In this document: in pieces, positions 34,227 through 43,028 of the stretch
Layout of the letters: the number at the start of each line of letters is the position of its first letter
How positions within the stretch are numbered: position 1 is the first letter of the stretch
DNA from: Flavobacteriaceae bacterium
GTDB lineage: Bacteria; Bacteroidota; Bacteroidia; Flavobacteriales; Flavobacteriaceae
Reading direction: 5' to 3'
DNA: 64,000 bases
Assembly: GCA_021647405.1 (NCBI GenBank)
Contig: JAKIUU010000008.1
Span: 1-64,000, forward strand
The notes under the pieces: generated by a model
The model's database searches: none
What the model was told of the DNA's origin: nothing
Seen by the model: the letters and a program-made list of their open reading frames with translations, nothing else
Program-made: the position numbers and the translations under genes

Positions 34227-34234
34227 TATCTTTG
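34227..34234 (+). promoter_or_regulatory. -10 element TATCTTTG for the first gdhA
   Basis: A perfect TAnnTTTG match 36 bases before the ATG at 34270. Confidence 0.6.
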
Positions 34235-34269
34235 TTATATACAAATATTAATTTTCACAACAAATTATT

Positions 34270-35613
34270 ATGAAATCATCAATTAATGCTTTTATGGACT
34301 ACGTTGAAGCACGTAATCCTCATGAGCCAGAATTTCTTCAAGCGGTTAAGGAGGTAGCCGAAGTCATAATACCTTTTATTAAAGACCATCCTGTTTATGA
34401 AAGTCAAAAAATATTGGAGCGCATGGTAGAGCCAGAGCGTACAATTATTTTTAGAGTTCCTTGGATAGATGATGAAGGTAAAAATCATGTTAACCGTGGC
34501 TATAGAGTCGAATTTAATTCGGCTATTGGTCCCTATAAAGGAGGGCTTAGATTTCACCCGTCTGTTAATCTGAGTATTTTAAAATTTTTAGGATTTGAGC
34601 AGACTTTTAAAAACTCTTTAACTACTTTGCCCATGGGTGGGGGTAAAGGAGGGTCAGATTTCGAACCCAAAGGAAAGTCTGATAACGAAATTATGCGCTT
34701 TTGCCAATCTTTTATGACAGAGTTGTTTAGACATATTGGCGCCAATACCGATATTCCTGCTGGCGATATAGGTGTAGGTGGGCGCGAAATAGGGTATCTA
34801 TTTGGCCAATACAAACGCTTAAAAAATGAATTTACAGGCGTACTAACAGGTAAAGGCATTTCTTTTGGTGGTTCCCTAATAAGACCTGAAGCCACGGGAT
34901 ATGGTGCGGTATATTTTGCAGAAAACATGTTAAAAACCAAAAACGATTCTTTTAAAGACAAAACTGTGGTTATTTCTGGTTCTGGTAATGTGGCACAATA
35001 TGCCTGCCAAAAAGTGACACAATTAGGCGGTAAGGTTGTGACCTTATCAGATTCCTCGGGTTACATTTATGACGAAGAAGGTATTGATGCAGAAAAATTG
35101 GCCTTTGTATTTGAATTAAAAAACATCAATCGGGCTAGAATTAGCGAATATCTAGATGAATACCCAAAAGCCAAATATTTTAAAGACGAAAAACCTTGGG
35201 ATATTCCTTGCGATGTTGCTTTGCCTTGCGCTACCCAAAATGAAATAAATAAAGAAGCCGCCGAGAAATTGATGTCTCACGGTACTTTTTGTGTGGCCGA
35301 AGGAGCTAACATGCCTTCAACTCCAGAAGCTATCGAAGTTTTTCATGCAAATAAAATATTATTTGCACCGGGCAAAGCCTCTAATGCAGGTGGTGTATCT
35401 GTATCAGGTTTAGAAATGAGTCAGAATTCAATGCGTTTGAGTTGGACAAGCGAAGAAGTTGATCAAAGACTTCACCGAATCATGAACGATATACACAATA
35501 CTTGTGTTACCTATGGTAAAGAAGCTGATGGTTTTGTTGACTATATTAAAGGCGCTAATATTGCTGGATTTATTAAAGTTGCCGATGCGATGTTGGCACA
35601 AGGATTGGTCTAA
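34270..35613 (+). CDS. gdhA: NADP-type glutamate dehydrogenase, copy 1
   Basis: A 447-residue hexameric-type GDH of subfamily I. The substrate pocket reads GPYKGGLRFHPSVNLS and LPMGGGKGGSDFEPKG with the catalytic lysines; the Rossmann loop is VVISGSGNVAQYACQ; the late signature is FCVAEGANMPSTPEA. It would aminate 2-oxoglutarate with ammonia. A strong terminator follows, so it is monocistronic. A second GDH lies 3.4 kb downstream. Confidence 0.95.
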   Translation: MKSSINAFMDYVEARNPHEPEFLQAVKEVAEVIIPFIKDHPVYESQKILERMVEPERTIIFRVPWIDDEGKNHVNRGYRVEFNSAIGPYKGGLRFHPSVNLSILKFLGFEQTFKNSLTTLPMGGGKGGSDFEPKGKSDNEIMRFCQSFMTELFRHIGANTDIPAGDIGVGGREIGYLFGQYKRLKNEFTGVLTGKGISFGGSLIRPEATGYGAVYFAENMLKTKNDSFKDKTVVISGSGNVAQYACQKVTQLGGKVVTLSDSSGYIYDEEGIDAEKLAFVFELKNINRARISEYLDEYPKAKYFKDEKPWDIPCDVALPCATQNEINKEAAEKLMSHGTFCVAEGANMPSTPEAIEVFHANKILFAPGKASNAGGVSVSGLEMSQNSMRLSWTSEEVDQRLHRIMNDIHNTCVTYGKEADGFVDYIKGANIAGFIKVADAMLAQGLV

Positions 35614-35641
35614 AATAATCTAAATATACTTACTAATTCAG

Positions 35642-35673
35642 AAAAGAGCTGCCTTTTAAAGTCAGCTCTTTTT
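35642..35673 (+). terminator. Rho-independent terminator after the first gdhA
   Basis: AAAAGAGCTG and CAGCTCTTTT arms form a ten-base stem followed by T-rich sequence, 29 bases past the stop codon. Confidence 0.8.
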
Positions 35674-35744
35674 GTTAAATATTCAGGCAAAACATCTAAA
35701 ATTATCTGTTAAAATGATATCTTGCATTACAAAATTGCATTTTG

Positions 35745-38700
35745 ATGACACATAAAAAACCACTTCCTAATTTAAGAACTTACGAGTTTGGCGAAGTTGC
35801 TTTTAACGAACTCATGCAAAATAGAATTAATAAAGTACTTATTGTGTGTTCTAACTACGATTATTATATGTTAGAAGCAGATGGTAGAATAGACGAGCAA
35901 ATTTTTAACGAATATACATCTCTCAATTTAAGGTATCCACCCAGTTTTATACATGCCAATTCAGCTAAAAGAGCGATTAGAAAACTAGAAACTAACAAGA
36001 TTGATTTGGTTATTACGTGGCTGGATATTGGCAGTTATAATGCTTTCGAAACATCGCAACAAATAAAAGAAGTTTTCCCCGATGTGCCCATTGTAGCTTT
36101 GAGCTTATACTCGGCAGAATTGCGTAAAAGATTGAAGGTAGAAAAAGCAGGTGTTATAGATTACGTTTTTCATTGGAATGGAAATGTGGGTATTTTTTTA
36201 GCCATTATCAAGCTAATAGAGGATAGGATGAATGCCGAAAATGATATCAATAAAATTGGGGTAAAAGCCATATTATTGGTAGAAGATTCTCTCAAATTTT
36301 ATTCACGTTATTTACCTATTATTTATAAGATTATACTCAAGCAAACGCGTGCATTTATGTCTGAAGGCCTAAACGAGCACCGTAGGATGATGCTTATGCG
36401 GGGACGCCCAAAAATATTACTGGCCGTAAATTACGAAGAAGGGATAAGCTTATTCGAAAAATACAAACACAATCTTTTAGGTGTTATATCAGACGTTAGT
36501 TATTACAGAAATGGTGTTCGTGATAAACAAGCCGGATTTGAATTTTTAAAGTATGTAAGGAATTACAAACGCTATTTCCCTTTTTTAATTCAGTCGTCTG
36601 ATAAAGAAAACGAAGCACTTACTTTAAAATTAAAAGGTAAATTTTTATATAAATACTCCGAAACTTTAGGAGCCGATTTAAAGAACTATATCAACAAATA
36701 TTTTTCTTTTGGCGATTTTGAATTTTGGGATCCAGAGAAAATGAAAGTATTGGCGGTTGTTAAAGATTTAAGTTCTTTTCAAAAAGTACTAAATACAGTC
36801 AGCCTTGCAGCCATTTCCTATCATGCCGAGCGTAGCGAATATTCTAAATGGATAAAATCTAGAGCCTTATTTCCTTTGGCAAACCTCTTTAGCAATGTAG
36901 AATATGACGATTTTGATGATGCTGAACAAATAAGAAATTTTTTATTAGAATCTATTAAAGCGTATCGTGTTTATAGGGCAAGGGGCGTCATAGTAAAATT
37001 TAATAAAGATAAGTATGACGAATATCTTGGTTTTGCCCGTATTGGCGATGGGGCTTTAGGTGGAAAAGCACGTGGTTTGGCTTTTATAGATTCATTTTTA
37101 AAACGGCACAAACTATTTAAAAAATACAAAGATGTACATATTACAATACCGCGTACCGTTGTATTAACTACCGATATTTTTGATGAATTTATAGAAAAAA
37201 ACAACTTGATAAGGTTTGTGGCTAAATGTGATAATGATGATGAAATTTTAAATAAATTTATCTCATACCCCCTTCCCGATTGGGCTTTACAAGATATTCA
37301 AGCCTATTTAAATGTGGTAAAAAGACCTATTGCAGTTAGGTCTTCAAGTGTTTTAGAAGATTCACATTACCAACCATTTGCAGGTGTTTTCGCAACCTAT
37401 ATGGTACCCAATACCAATGACCACAGAATGATAAATTTGCTATCTGATGCCATAAAATCGGTTATGGCTTCAGCTTTTTTTCAAAGCTCTAAAAGCTATT
37501 TAAAAGCCACAGCACACTCTATTGAAGAAGATAAAATGGCTGTTATTTTACAAGAGGTAACAGGCAAACAATATGATGATGTTTATTACCCAAATATTTC
37601 GGGTGTTGCCCGCTCTATTAATTTTTACCCCATAGGAAACGAGAAACCAAATGAAGGTATTGCAAACATAGCTACAGGCTTGGGCGAAATAATTGTGGGC
37701 GGTGGCAGTGTTTTAAGATTCTCGCCAAAACATCCTAAAAAAATACTGCAATTGTCATCGCCCGATTCAACCCAACGCAATACACAACAATATTTATACG
37801 GACTGGATTTAAATCCCGATAGCTATAAAGTGTCAAAAAGCGAAGATATTAATAAAAAGAAATTCACCATTAGAGCGGCAAAAAAGCACGGGTCTTTGAA
37901 ATTTGTAGCCTCTACATACGATTTGCAAAATAACATTATCAGACCTGGTGTTTTACACGATGGTATTAGAGTCATAACTTTTGACAATGTCCTTAAATAT
38001 GATACTTTTCCACTGGCCGAAATATTGCAAGACCTGTTGCGTATTGCACAACGCGAAATGCGCAACCCTATAGAAATGGAGTTTGCTGTAAATCTCGATG
38101 TGCCTAAAGATAAAGCCAGAATTTTTAGTTTTTTGCAAATTAGACCTATTGTTGAAAGTATAGAAGCCAAAAGCATGTTACCCGAAGACCTAAAGAACGA
38201 AGATACCATCATTTATTCTGAGTCGGCTTTAGGGAATGGTTGTTACGACTATATTTATGACTTTGTGTATGTAAAACCCGAAACATTTAATCCAGCAAAT
38301 ACTTTAGAAATAGCGGAGTCAGTAGAAGTACTCAACAAAAAATTTATTAAAGATAATAAACAATATATCTTGGTAGGGCCTGGTCGTTGGGGCTCTAGCG
38401 ACCCATGGTTGGGTATTCCCGTTATTTGGTCCCAAATATCGGCAGCCAAAATTATTGTAGAAGCAGGTCTACACGATTTTAGAATTGACCCCAGTCAAGG
38501 TACCCATTTTTTTCAAAACCTTACGTCATTTAAAGTGGGATATTTTACTATAAACCCTTTCATTAAGGATGGTTTTTTTGATATAGACTACCTCAACAAA
38601 CAACCAGCCGTTTACGAAAACAAATTTTTAAGACATATTAGTTTTAAAAATCCTTTAAATGTTATAATTGAAGGGAAAACCAATAGGGCAGCTATTTTTA

Positions 38701-38780
38701 AAGAAGCTTATAAGATAGAGAATCCGCATAGTAAACTCAAAAATTCTGTAGATGAATTGCCACCGCAAGGATTTATGTAA
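35745..38780 (+). CDS. Two receiver-like domains fused to a PEP synthase-type ATP-grasp domain
   Basis: I choose the ATG at 35745 over a TTG three bases earlier. The protein has 1011 residues. Residues about 28-160 look like a degenerate receiver (Asp94 in VITWLD). Residues about 173-320 form a second receiver with E180-D181, Asp250 (GVISDVSYY), Ser284-285 and Lys303, so it may still accept phosphate. From about 430 comes a PPDK/PEP synthase ATP-grasp domain (RIGDGALGGKARGLAF, RPIAVRSSSVLEDSHYQPFAG, LQIRPIVES), then a conserved tail (LVGPGRWGSSDPWLGIPV). No phosphohistidine or PEP-binding TIM barrel domain is seen, so it is not a complete PEP synthase. It sits between the two GDH genes. Confidence 0.8.
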   Translation: MTHKKPLPNLRTYEFGEVAFNELMQNRINKVLIVCSNYDYYMLEADGRIDEQIFNEYTSLNLRYPPSFIHANSAKRAIRKLETNKIDLVITWLDIGSYNAFETSQQIKEVFPDVPIVALSLYSAELRKRLKVEKAGVIDYVFHWNGNVGIFLAIIKLIEDRMNAENDINKIGVKAILLVEDSLKFYSRYLPIIYKIILKQTRAFMSEGLNEHRRMMLMRGRPKILLAVNYEEGISLFEKYKHNLLGVISDVSYYRNGVRDKQAGFEFLKYVRNYKRYFPFLIQSSDKENEALTLKLKGKFLYKYSETLGADLKNYINKYFSFGDFEFWDPEKMKVLAVVKDLSSFQKVLNTVSLAAISYHAERSEYSKWIKSRALFPLANLFSNVEYDDFDDAEQIRNFLLESIKAYRVYRARGVIVKFNKDKYDEYLGFARIGDGALGGKARGLAFIDSFLKRHKLFKKYKDVHITIPRTVVLTTDIFDEFIEKNNLIRFVAKCDNDDEILNKFISYPLPDWALQDIQAYLNVVKRPIAVRSSSVLEDSHYQPFAGVFATYMVPNTNDHRMINLLSDAIKSVMASAFFQSSKSYLKATAHSIEEDKMAVILQEVTGKQYDDVYYPNISGVARSINFYPIGNEKPNEGIANIATGLGEIIVGGGSVLRFSPKHPKKILQLSSPDSTQRNTQQYLYGLDLNPDSYKVSKSEDINKKKFTIRAAKKHGSLKFVASTYDLQNNIIRPGVLHDGIRVITFDNVLKYDTFPLAEILQDLLRIAQREMRNPIEMEFAVNLDVPKDKARIFSFLQIRPIVESIEAKSMLPEDLKNEDTIIYSESALGNGCYDYIYDFVYVKPETFNPANTLEIAESVEVLNKKFIKDNKQYILVGPGRWGSSDPWLGIPVIWSQISAAKIIVEAGLHDFRIDPSQGTHFFQNLTSFKVGYFTINPFIKDGFFDIDYLNKQPAVYENKFLRHISFKNPLNVIIEGKTNRAAIFKEAYKIENPHSKLKNSVDELPPQGFM

Positions 38781-38906
38781 CAAATGTTAAACACTTTTAT
38801 TGTTTTTGTTTACACATTTGATTATCAGTATTTTAAATATTCATATTGCAATTAACAGATTCTTAAATAAATTACAAAATACTAAGAATAATGAAATTAT
38901 TATAAG

Positions 38907-38914
38907 TATTTTTG
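38907..38914 (+). promoter_or_regulatory. -10 element TATTTTTG for the second gdhA
   Basis: A perfect TAnnTTTG match 59 bases before the ATG at 38973; the 192-base gap around it holds nothing else that I can support. Confidence 0.55.
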
Positions 38915-38972
38915 TGCCTTTATTTTTAATAAGTAAAATGAAAATCATTTATACCACTTTATAATTAAAATT

Positions 38973-40310
38973 ATGAATGTAAAAAACATATTATCAGACC
39001 TTGAAAAGAAGCATCCCGGCGAACAGGAATACCTTCAAGCGGTTCAAGAAGTATTAGAATCTATTGAAGGTGTTTACAACGAAAATCCACAATACGAAGA
39101 TGCCAAAATTATTGAGCGTTTGGTAGAACCCGATCGTATTTTAACTTTCCGTGTATCTTGGACAGACGATGAAGGGAACGTCAATGTTAACCTTGGTTAC
39201 CGCATACAATTTAACAATGCCATTGGTCCATATAAAGGGGGACTTCGATTTCATTCTAGCGTTAATTTGAGTATTCTTAAGTTTTTAGGGTTTGAACAAA
39301 TTTTCAAAAATGCTTTGACTACTTTACCTATGGGCGGCGCTAAAGGCGGATCAGATTTTAATCCCAGAGGTAAATCAGATGCCGAAATTATGCGTTTTTG
39401 TCAAGCTTTTATGCTCGAATTATGGCGCATAATTGGCCCCAGTACCGATGTGCCTGCCGGCGATATAGGTACAGGTGGTCGCGAAATAGGGTATTTATAC
39501 GGTATGTATAAAAAATTACAACAAGAAAATGCAGGTATCTTAACAGGTAAAGGCCTTAATTGGGGGGGCAGTCTCATCAGACCAGAAGCAACAGGCTTTG
39601 GCGCCACCTACTTTACACAAGAGATGTTAAAATCTAATAACGATTCGTTTGAAGGAAAAACCGTAACAGTATCTGGCTTTGGCAATGTGGCTTGGGGTGT
39701 GGCTCTTAAAGTAACCGAACTTGGGGGTAAAGTGGTAACAATATCAGGACCTGATGGTTATATATATGACGAAAAAGGCTTAGATGCTGATAAAATTGAA
39801 TATTTGTTAACACTTCGGGCTTCTAATAATGACATTGTAGCTCCTTATGCCGATGAATTTCCCGAAGCGAAATTTGTTGTAGGTACAAAACCTTGGGAAG
39901 TAGCTTGTGATATTGCTATGCCCTGTGCTACTCAAAATGAGCTAAACGGCAACGATGCGGCTCAACTCATTGCCAATGGCGTTAAATATATTGCCGAAGT
40001 ATCTAATATGGGTTGTACTCCCGAAGCCGTTGGTGCTTTTCATAAAGCCAAAGTGCCATTTGCTCCAGGAAAGGCTGTCAATGCTGGTGGTGTTGGGGTT
40101 TCTGGATTGGAGATGAGCCAAAACGCCATGAAATTAAACTGGCCGGCACAAGAAGTTGACAAAAAATTACACCACATGATGTCATCTATCCATAGAGCTT
40201 GCATTAAATACGGTGCACAAAATGACGGTTATGTAAATTATGTAAACGGAGCCAATATTGCCGGCTTTATAAAAGTAGCCGATGCCATGTTAGATCAGGG
40301 AATTGTTTAA
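38973..40310 (+). CDS. Glutamate dehydrogenase, copy 2
   Basis: A 445-residue paralogue of the first GDH, alike over the whole length (ending NGANIAGFIKVADAMLDQGIV against KGANIAGFIKVADAMLAQGLV). The catalytic region GPYKGGLRFHSSVNLS and LPMGGAKGGSDFNPRG is kept. It differs at positions usually conserved in subfamily I: GFGNVAWG replaces GSGNVAQY, and EVSNMGCTPEA replaces EGANMPSTPEA. This suggests different cofactor preference or direction (catabolic against biosynthetic), which I cannot settle from sequence. Own promoter and terminator. Confidence 0.93.
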   Translation: MNVKNILSDLEKKHPGEQEYLQAVQEVLESIEGVYNENPQYEDAKIIERLVEPDRILTFRVSWTDDEGNVNVNLGYRIQFNNAIGPYKGGLRFHSSVNLSILKFLGFEQIFKNALTTLPMGGAKGGSDFNPRGKSDAEIMRFCQAFMLELWRIIGPSTDVPAGDIGTGGREIGYLYGMYKKLQQENAGILTGKGLNWGGSLIRPEATGFGATYFTQEMLKSNNDSFEGKTVTVSGFGNVAWGVALKVTELGGKVVTISGPDGYIYDEKGLDADKIEYLLTLRASNNDIVAPYADEFPEAKFVVGTKPWEVACDIAMPCATQNELNGNDAAQLIANGVKYIAEVSNMGCTPEAVGAFHKAKVPFAPGKAVNAGGVGVSGLEMSQNAMKLNWPAQEVDKKLHHMMSSIHRACIKYGAQNDGYVNYVNGANIAGFIKVADAMLDQGIV

Positions 40311-40330
40311 AGATAAGCAAATAAATCTGT

Positions 40331-40352
40331 AAAGGCCCGCCGTTAGGTAGGC
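40331..40352 (+). terminator. Terminator after the second gdhA
   Basis: AAAGGCC and GGCCTTT arms followed by a T run, 20 bases past the stop. Confidence 0.75.
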
Positions 40353-40372
40353 CTTTTTTTGTATGTTTAAAT

Positions 40373-41464
40373 GTGGAATTACAAGAACCTTTTCGTAAAA
40401 TAATCCATATCGATATGGATGCCTTTTTTGCTTCGGTAGAGCAACTGGACAATCCCGATTTAAGGAGAAAACCTCTTGCCGTAGGGGGTGGTAGCGACCG
40501 GGGTGTTGTAGCAGCAGCCAGTTACGAAGCGCGAAAGTTTGGTGTGTATTCGGCTATGAGTGGGATCTTAGCCAAGAAAAAATGCCCGCATCTTATATTT
40601 GTTAAACCCAGATTTGAACGTTACAAAGAAATTTCTCATAAAATTCACGCTATTTTTTACGATTATACCCATTTGGTAGAGCCTTTATCTTTAGACGAAG
40701 CCTATTTAGATGTTACCGAAAATAAAAAAGGAAACCCTTCTGCCACACTTTTAGCAACAGAAATAAGACAACGCATTTTTGACGCATTGGGTTTACACGC
40801 CTCGGCAGGTATTTCTATCAATAAATTTGTAGCCAAAGTGGCTTCTGATATCAATAAACCCAACGGTCAAAAAACCATTCCACCCGAAGAAGTTTTATCA
40901 TTTTTAGAAGCTTTACCTATTGAAAAATTTTACGGCATAGGCAAAGTAACCGCTTCAAAGATGTACAATCTGGGTATTTTTAAAGGCGCCGATTTAAAAG
41001 AAAAACCCCTTGATTTTTTAGCACAGCATTTTGGTAAAGCGGGCAACCATTATTTCAATATAGTACGCGGTATTCAAAAGAGTTCTGTAAAACCGCATCG
41101 CATCCGCAAGTCTGTAGCTGCAGAACATACCTACAGCAAAAATTTGACTTCAGAGATTTTTATGCTCGAAAAATTAGAGATTATATCAGACGAGTTAGCG
41201 CAACGTCTTATGCGCTCAAAAGTATCGGGTAAAACCATTACCTTAAAAATAAAATACAGCGATTTTAGAACCCAAACCCGTAGTAAAACGGTACCGTATT
41301 TTGTAAAAGATAAAGCGCTTATTTTAGAAACTGTAAAAGAATTATTGTTTCAAGAAAAAGTTTTGAATTCTGTGCGACTCCTAGGTATTTCTGTTACCAA
41401 TTTAAACACGCAAACTAAAAAAATTGAAAAAGCAGGAGACGTGCAGTTGAAATTGTCATTCTGA
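40373..41464 (+). CDS. dinB: DNA polymerase IV (Y-family)
   Basis: A 363-residue translesion polymerase. The active-site motifs are IIHIDMDAFFASVEQ and SLDEAYLDVT with the three carboxylates; the helix-hairpin-helix region is FYGIGKVTASKMYNLGI and the little-finger domain follows to the end. The frame opens with GTG at 40373 (VELQEPFRKIIHIDMD); the nearby ATG at 40371 is in another frame, so I accept GTG. The end KAGDVQLKLSF resembles a C-terminal sliding-clamp-binding peptide (Q-x-x-L-x-F). Confidence 0.95.
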   Translation: MELQEPFRKIIHIDMDAFFASVEQLDNPDLRRKPLAVGGGSDRGVVAAASYEARKFGVYSAMSGILAKKKCPHLIFVKPRFERYKEISHKIHAIFYDYTHLVEPLSLDEAYLDVTENKKGNPSATLLATEIRQRIFDALGLHASAGISINKFVAKVASDINKPNGQKTIPPEEVLSFLEALPIEKFYGIGKVTASKMYNLGIFKGADLKEKPLDFLAQHFGKAGNHYFNIVRGIQKSSVKPHRIRKSVAAEHTYSKNLTSEIFMLEKLEIISDELAQRLMRSKVSGKTITLKIKYSDFRTQTRSKTVPYFVKDKALILETVKELLFQEKVLNSVRLLGISVTNLNTQTKKIEKAGDVQLKLSF

Positions 41465-41467
41465 CCC

Positions 41468-41481
41468 CCCGAAACTTCGGG
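41468..41481. repeat. CCCGAA-AC-TTCGGG palindrome after dinB
   Basis: A perfect six-base-pair hairpin right after the dinB stop; its composition is like the dispersed repeats at 18914 and 19017. Confidence 0.5.
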
Positions 41482-41551
41482 AGAAGAATCTCTTTTTTAG
41501 TCGCTTCGAATAAGTACGAACTTTTTTCAGGCAAAAAACTGACAAAATCAA

Positions 41552-41574
41552 GTCACTCTGAGTAGTGTCGAAGA
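41552..41574. repeat. Dispersed repeat copy (GTCACTCTGAGTAGTGTCGAAG)
   Basis: Same element as 19017-19040, with a few changes in the centre. It lies between dinB and the saccharopine-dehydrogenase-family gene. Confidence 0.6.
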
Positions 41575-41643
41575 TATACGCATGGGAATTATTTGAGGGT
41601 CTTGGCGTTTTGGGGTAGGTGTGTTTAACCCGAACCCTTTTTT

Positions 41644-42777
41644 TTACAACATTTCTTTCTTATAAACAACATTGCGTTCTTTTAAATACTTTAAAACATA
41701 TTCTAAAATGCCCTTTTCTTTGCCAATTAGTTCAGGTGGGAAAACGCCTTTTTTATCAAATAAACCGGCTAAAAATAAGTTAGCAGCTGCTGTGGCTGTG
41801 TAACCTGTGGTTCTGGCCATAGATGAGGTTTGAGTCTGGGCGCAATAGGTGTCATGTAAATGATACACAACTGTTTTTTTATGCCCTTTTTTATCTGTGC
41901 CTTTTATAGTGATGCACATGACGGTCAATTCGTCTTCTGTATCCCCTAATTTCCATTCGTTAAACAAAATCTTTGATGAAAATTCTAAAGGCGAGATTTT
42001 TGTACCCTTAATTTTAATAGTTTTTGTATCAAAAAAGCCACTTTGTTTTAAAACCTGAATATAAACTACGTGCCCCGGATAACGCAGTGTTTTTTCTTTC
42101 ATATTTTTAATATGAGGCATGGTATAAATTAGTGAGCGCAAGCCATCTGAGTTAAACGCTTCTAAAGTACCAACACCTTTAAAATAGACATGCTCTACAT
42201 CCGACAAGGCGTCTTTTACAACCAAGTTACCGTTTTCTACATAGCGTGCTGGTCGTGTGTATTCTTCAATCACGTCAACAGGCGAAAAAGGGGCTTTGTA
42301 ATTAAAAGGCCATTTTTTTATTTTAGGCAAACCGCCTACCAAACATTCAAAATCACTAATTTTAAGTTGTTCGTTATAATGCCCTAAAATAATGTTGCCC
42401 ATGCCGGGCGCCACACCACAATCTACTATGGCAGTAACATTTTTTTCTTTGGCAAGTTTGTCTAATTCCAATGCATTTTCGGGGAAAAACGAAATATCGA
42501 CCACATTTTTTTTGGCTTCGATAATACTTTTTAAAGTGTTGAATCCTAAAAATCCGGGCACGGCACAAATAACCAAATCGAAGGACTGTAAGGTTTTTTG
42601 TAATGTTGTTTTCTCTGTCACATCAATTTGTAAAGTGTTTAAAGCGTCACATTTTTGTTTTGATGCGGCTAAAGCCGTTGGGCTAAAATCGGCTAAAGTT
42701 ACTGTGTGTTTTTGAGTTAAATCTATGGCTATGGTACGCCCTACCATACCGGCACCGAGGACTATAATTTTATGCAT
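41644..42777 (-). CDS. Saccharopine dehydrogenase family protein
   Basis: A 377-residue NAD(P)-dependent enzyme. The N-terminal Rossmann fold is IIVLGAGMVGRTIAIDLTQ; VDCGVAPGMGNIILGHY is the family's central motif, and RTTGYTATAAANLFLAG lies near the end. The nearest known functions are saccharopine dehydrogenase (lysine breakdown) and related carboxynorspermidine or lysine-6-dehydrogenase enzymes, and sequence alone does not pick one. It is monocistronic. The 251-base gap before it contains two TAnnTTTG words on the opposite strand. Confidence 0.85.
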   Translation of the reverse strand: MHKIIVLGAGMVGRTIAIDLTQKHTVTLADFSPTALAASKQKCDALNTLQIDVTEKTTLQKTLQSFDLVICAVPGFLGFNTLKSIIEAKKNVVDISFFPENALELDKLAKEKNVTAIVDCGVAPGMGNIILGHYNEQLKISDFECLVGGLPKIKKWPFNYKAPFSPVDVIEEYTRPARYVENGNLVVKDALSDVEHVYFKGVGTLEAFNSDGLRSLIYTMPHIKNMKEKTLRYPGHVVYIQVLKQSGFFDTKTIKIKGTKISPLEFSSKILFNEWKLGDTEDELTVMCITIKGTDKKGHKKTVVYHLHDTYCAQTQTSSMARTTGYTATAAANLFLAGLFDKKGVFPPELIGKEKGILEYVLKYLKERNVVYKKEML

Positions 42778-42977
42778 GTTGTTTTAATTTAGAGTGAAAC
42801 GAAAAAGTGGGGTATTAATTAGAAATAGTATAAACTACAAACCCGGAATTAAAACCCAAGGCATTTCAGAAAGTTGTTTGCTGTGTTTTGTTTTCACGGA
42901 ATAAACTTACAAAAATTATTCATTATTATATTTGAACAATTTAATAGATTTGTAATAGCACGGGTAAAGAAGATTAT

Positions 42978-43018
42978 AAAAAAAGAGACTGTTAAAAAAT
43001 TACTTTTAAAACAGCCTC
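42978..43018 (-). terminator. Terminator after the LamG protein gene
   Basis: On the minus strand, GAGGCTGTTTTAAAA and TTTTTTAACAGTCTC arms are followed by seven Ts, ten bases past the stop codon. Confidence 0.75.
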
Positions 43019-43028
43019 CTTTAAAGTT

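Noticed and set aside
34554..34961. 135-residue minus-strand frame inside gdhA
   Set aside because: Pro/Ser-rich antisense of a conserved gene, and the same shadow appears in the second gdh copy, as expected from codon structure.
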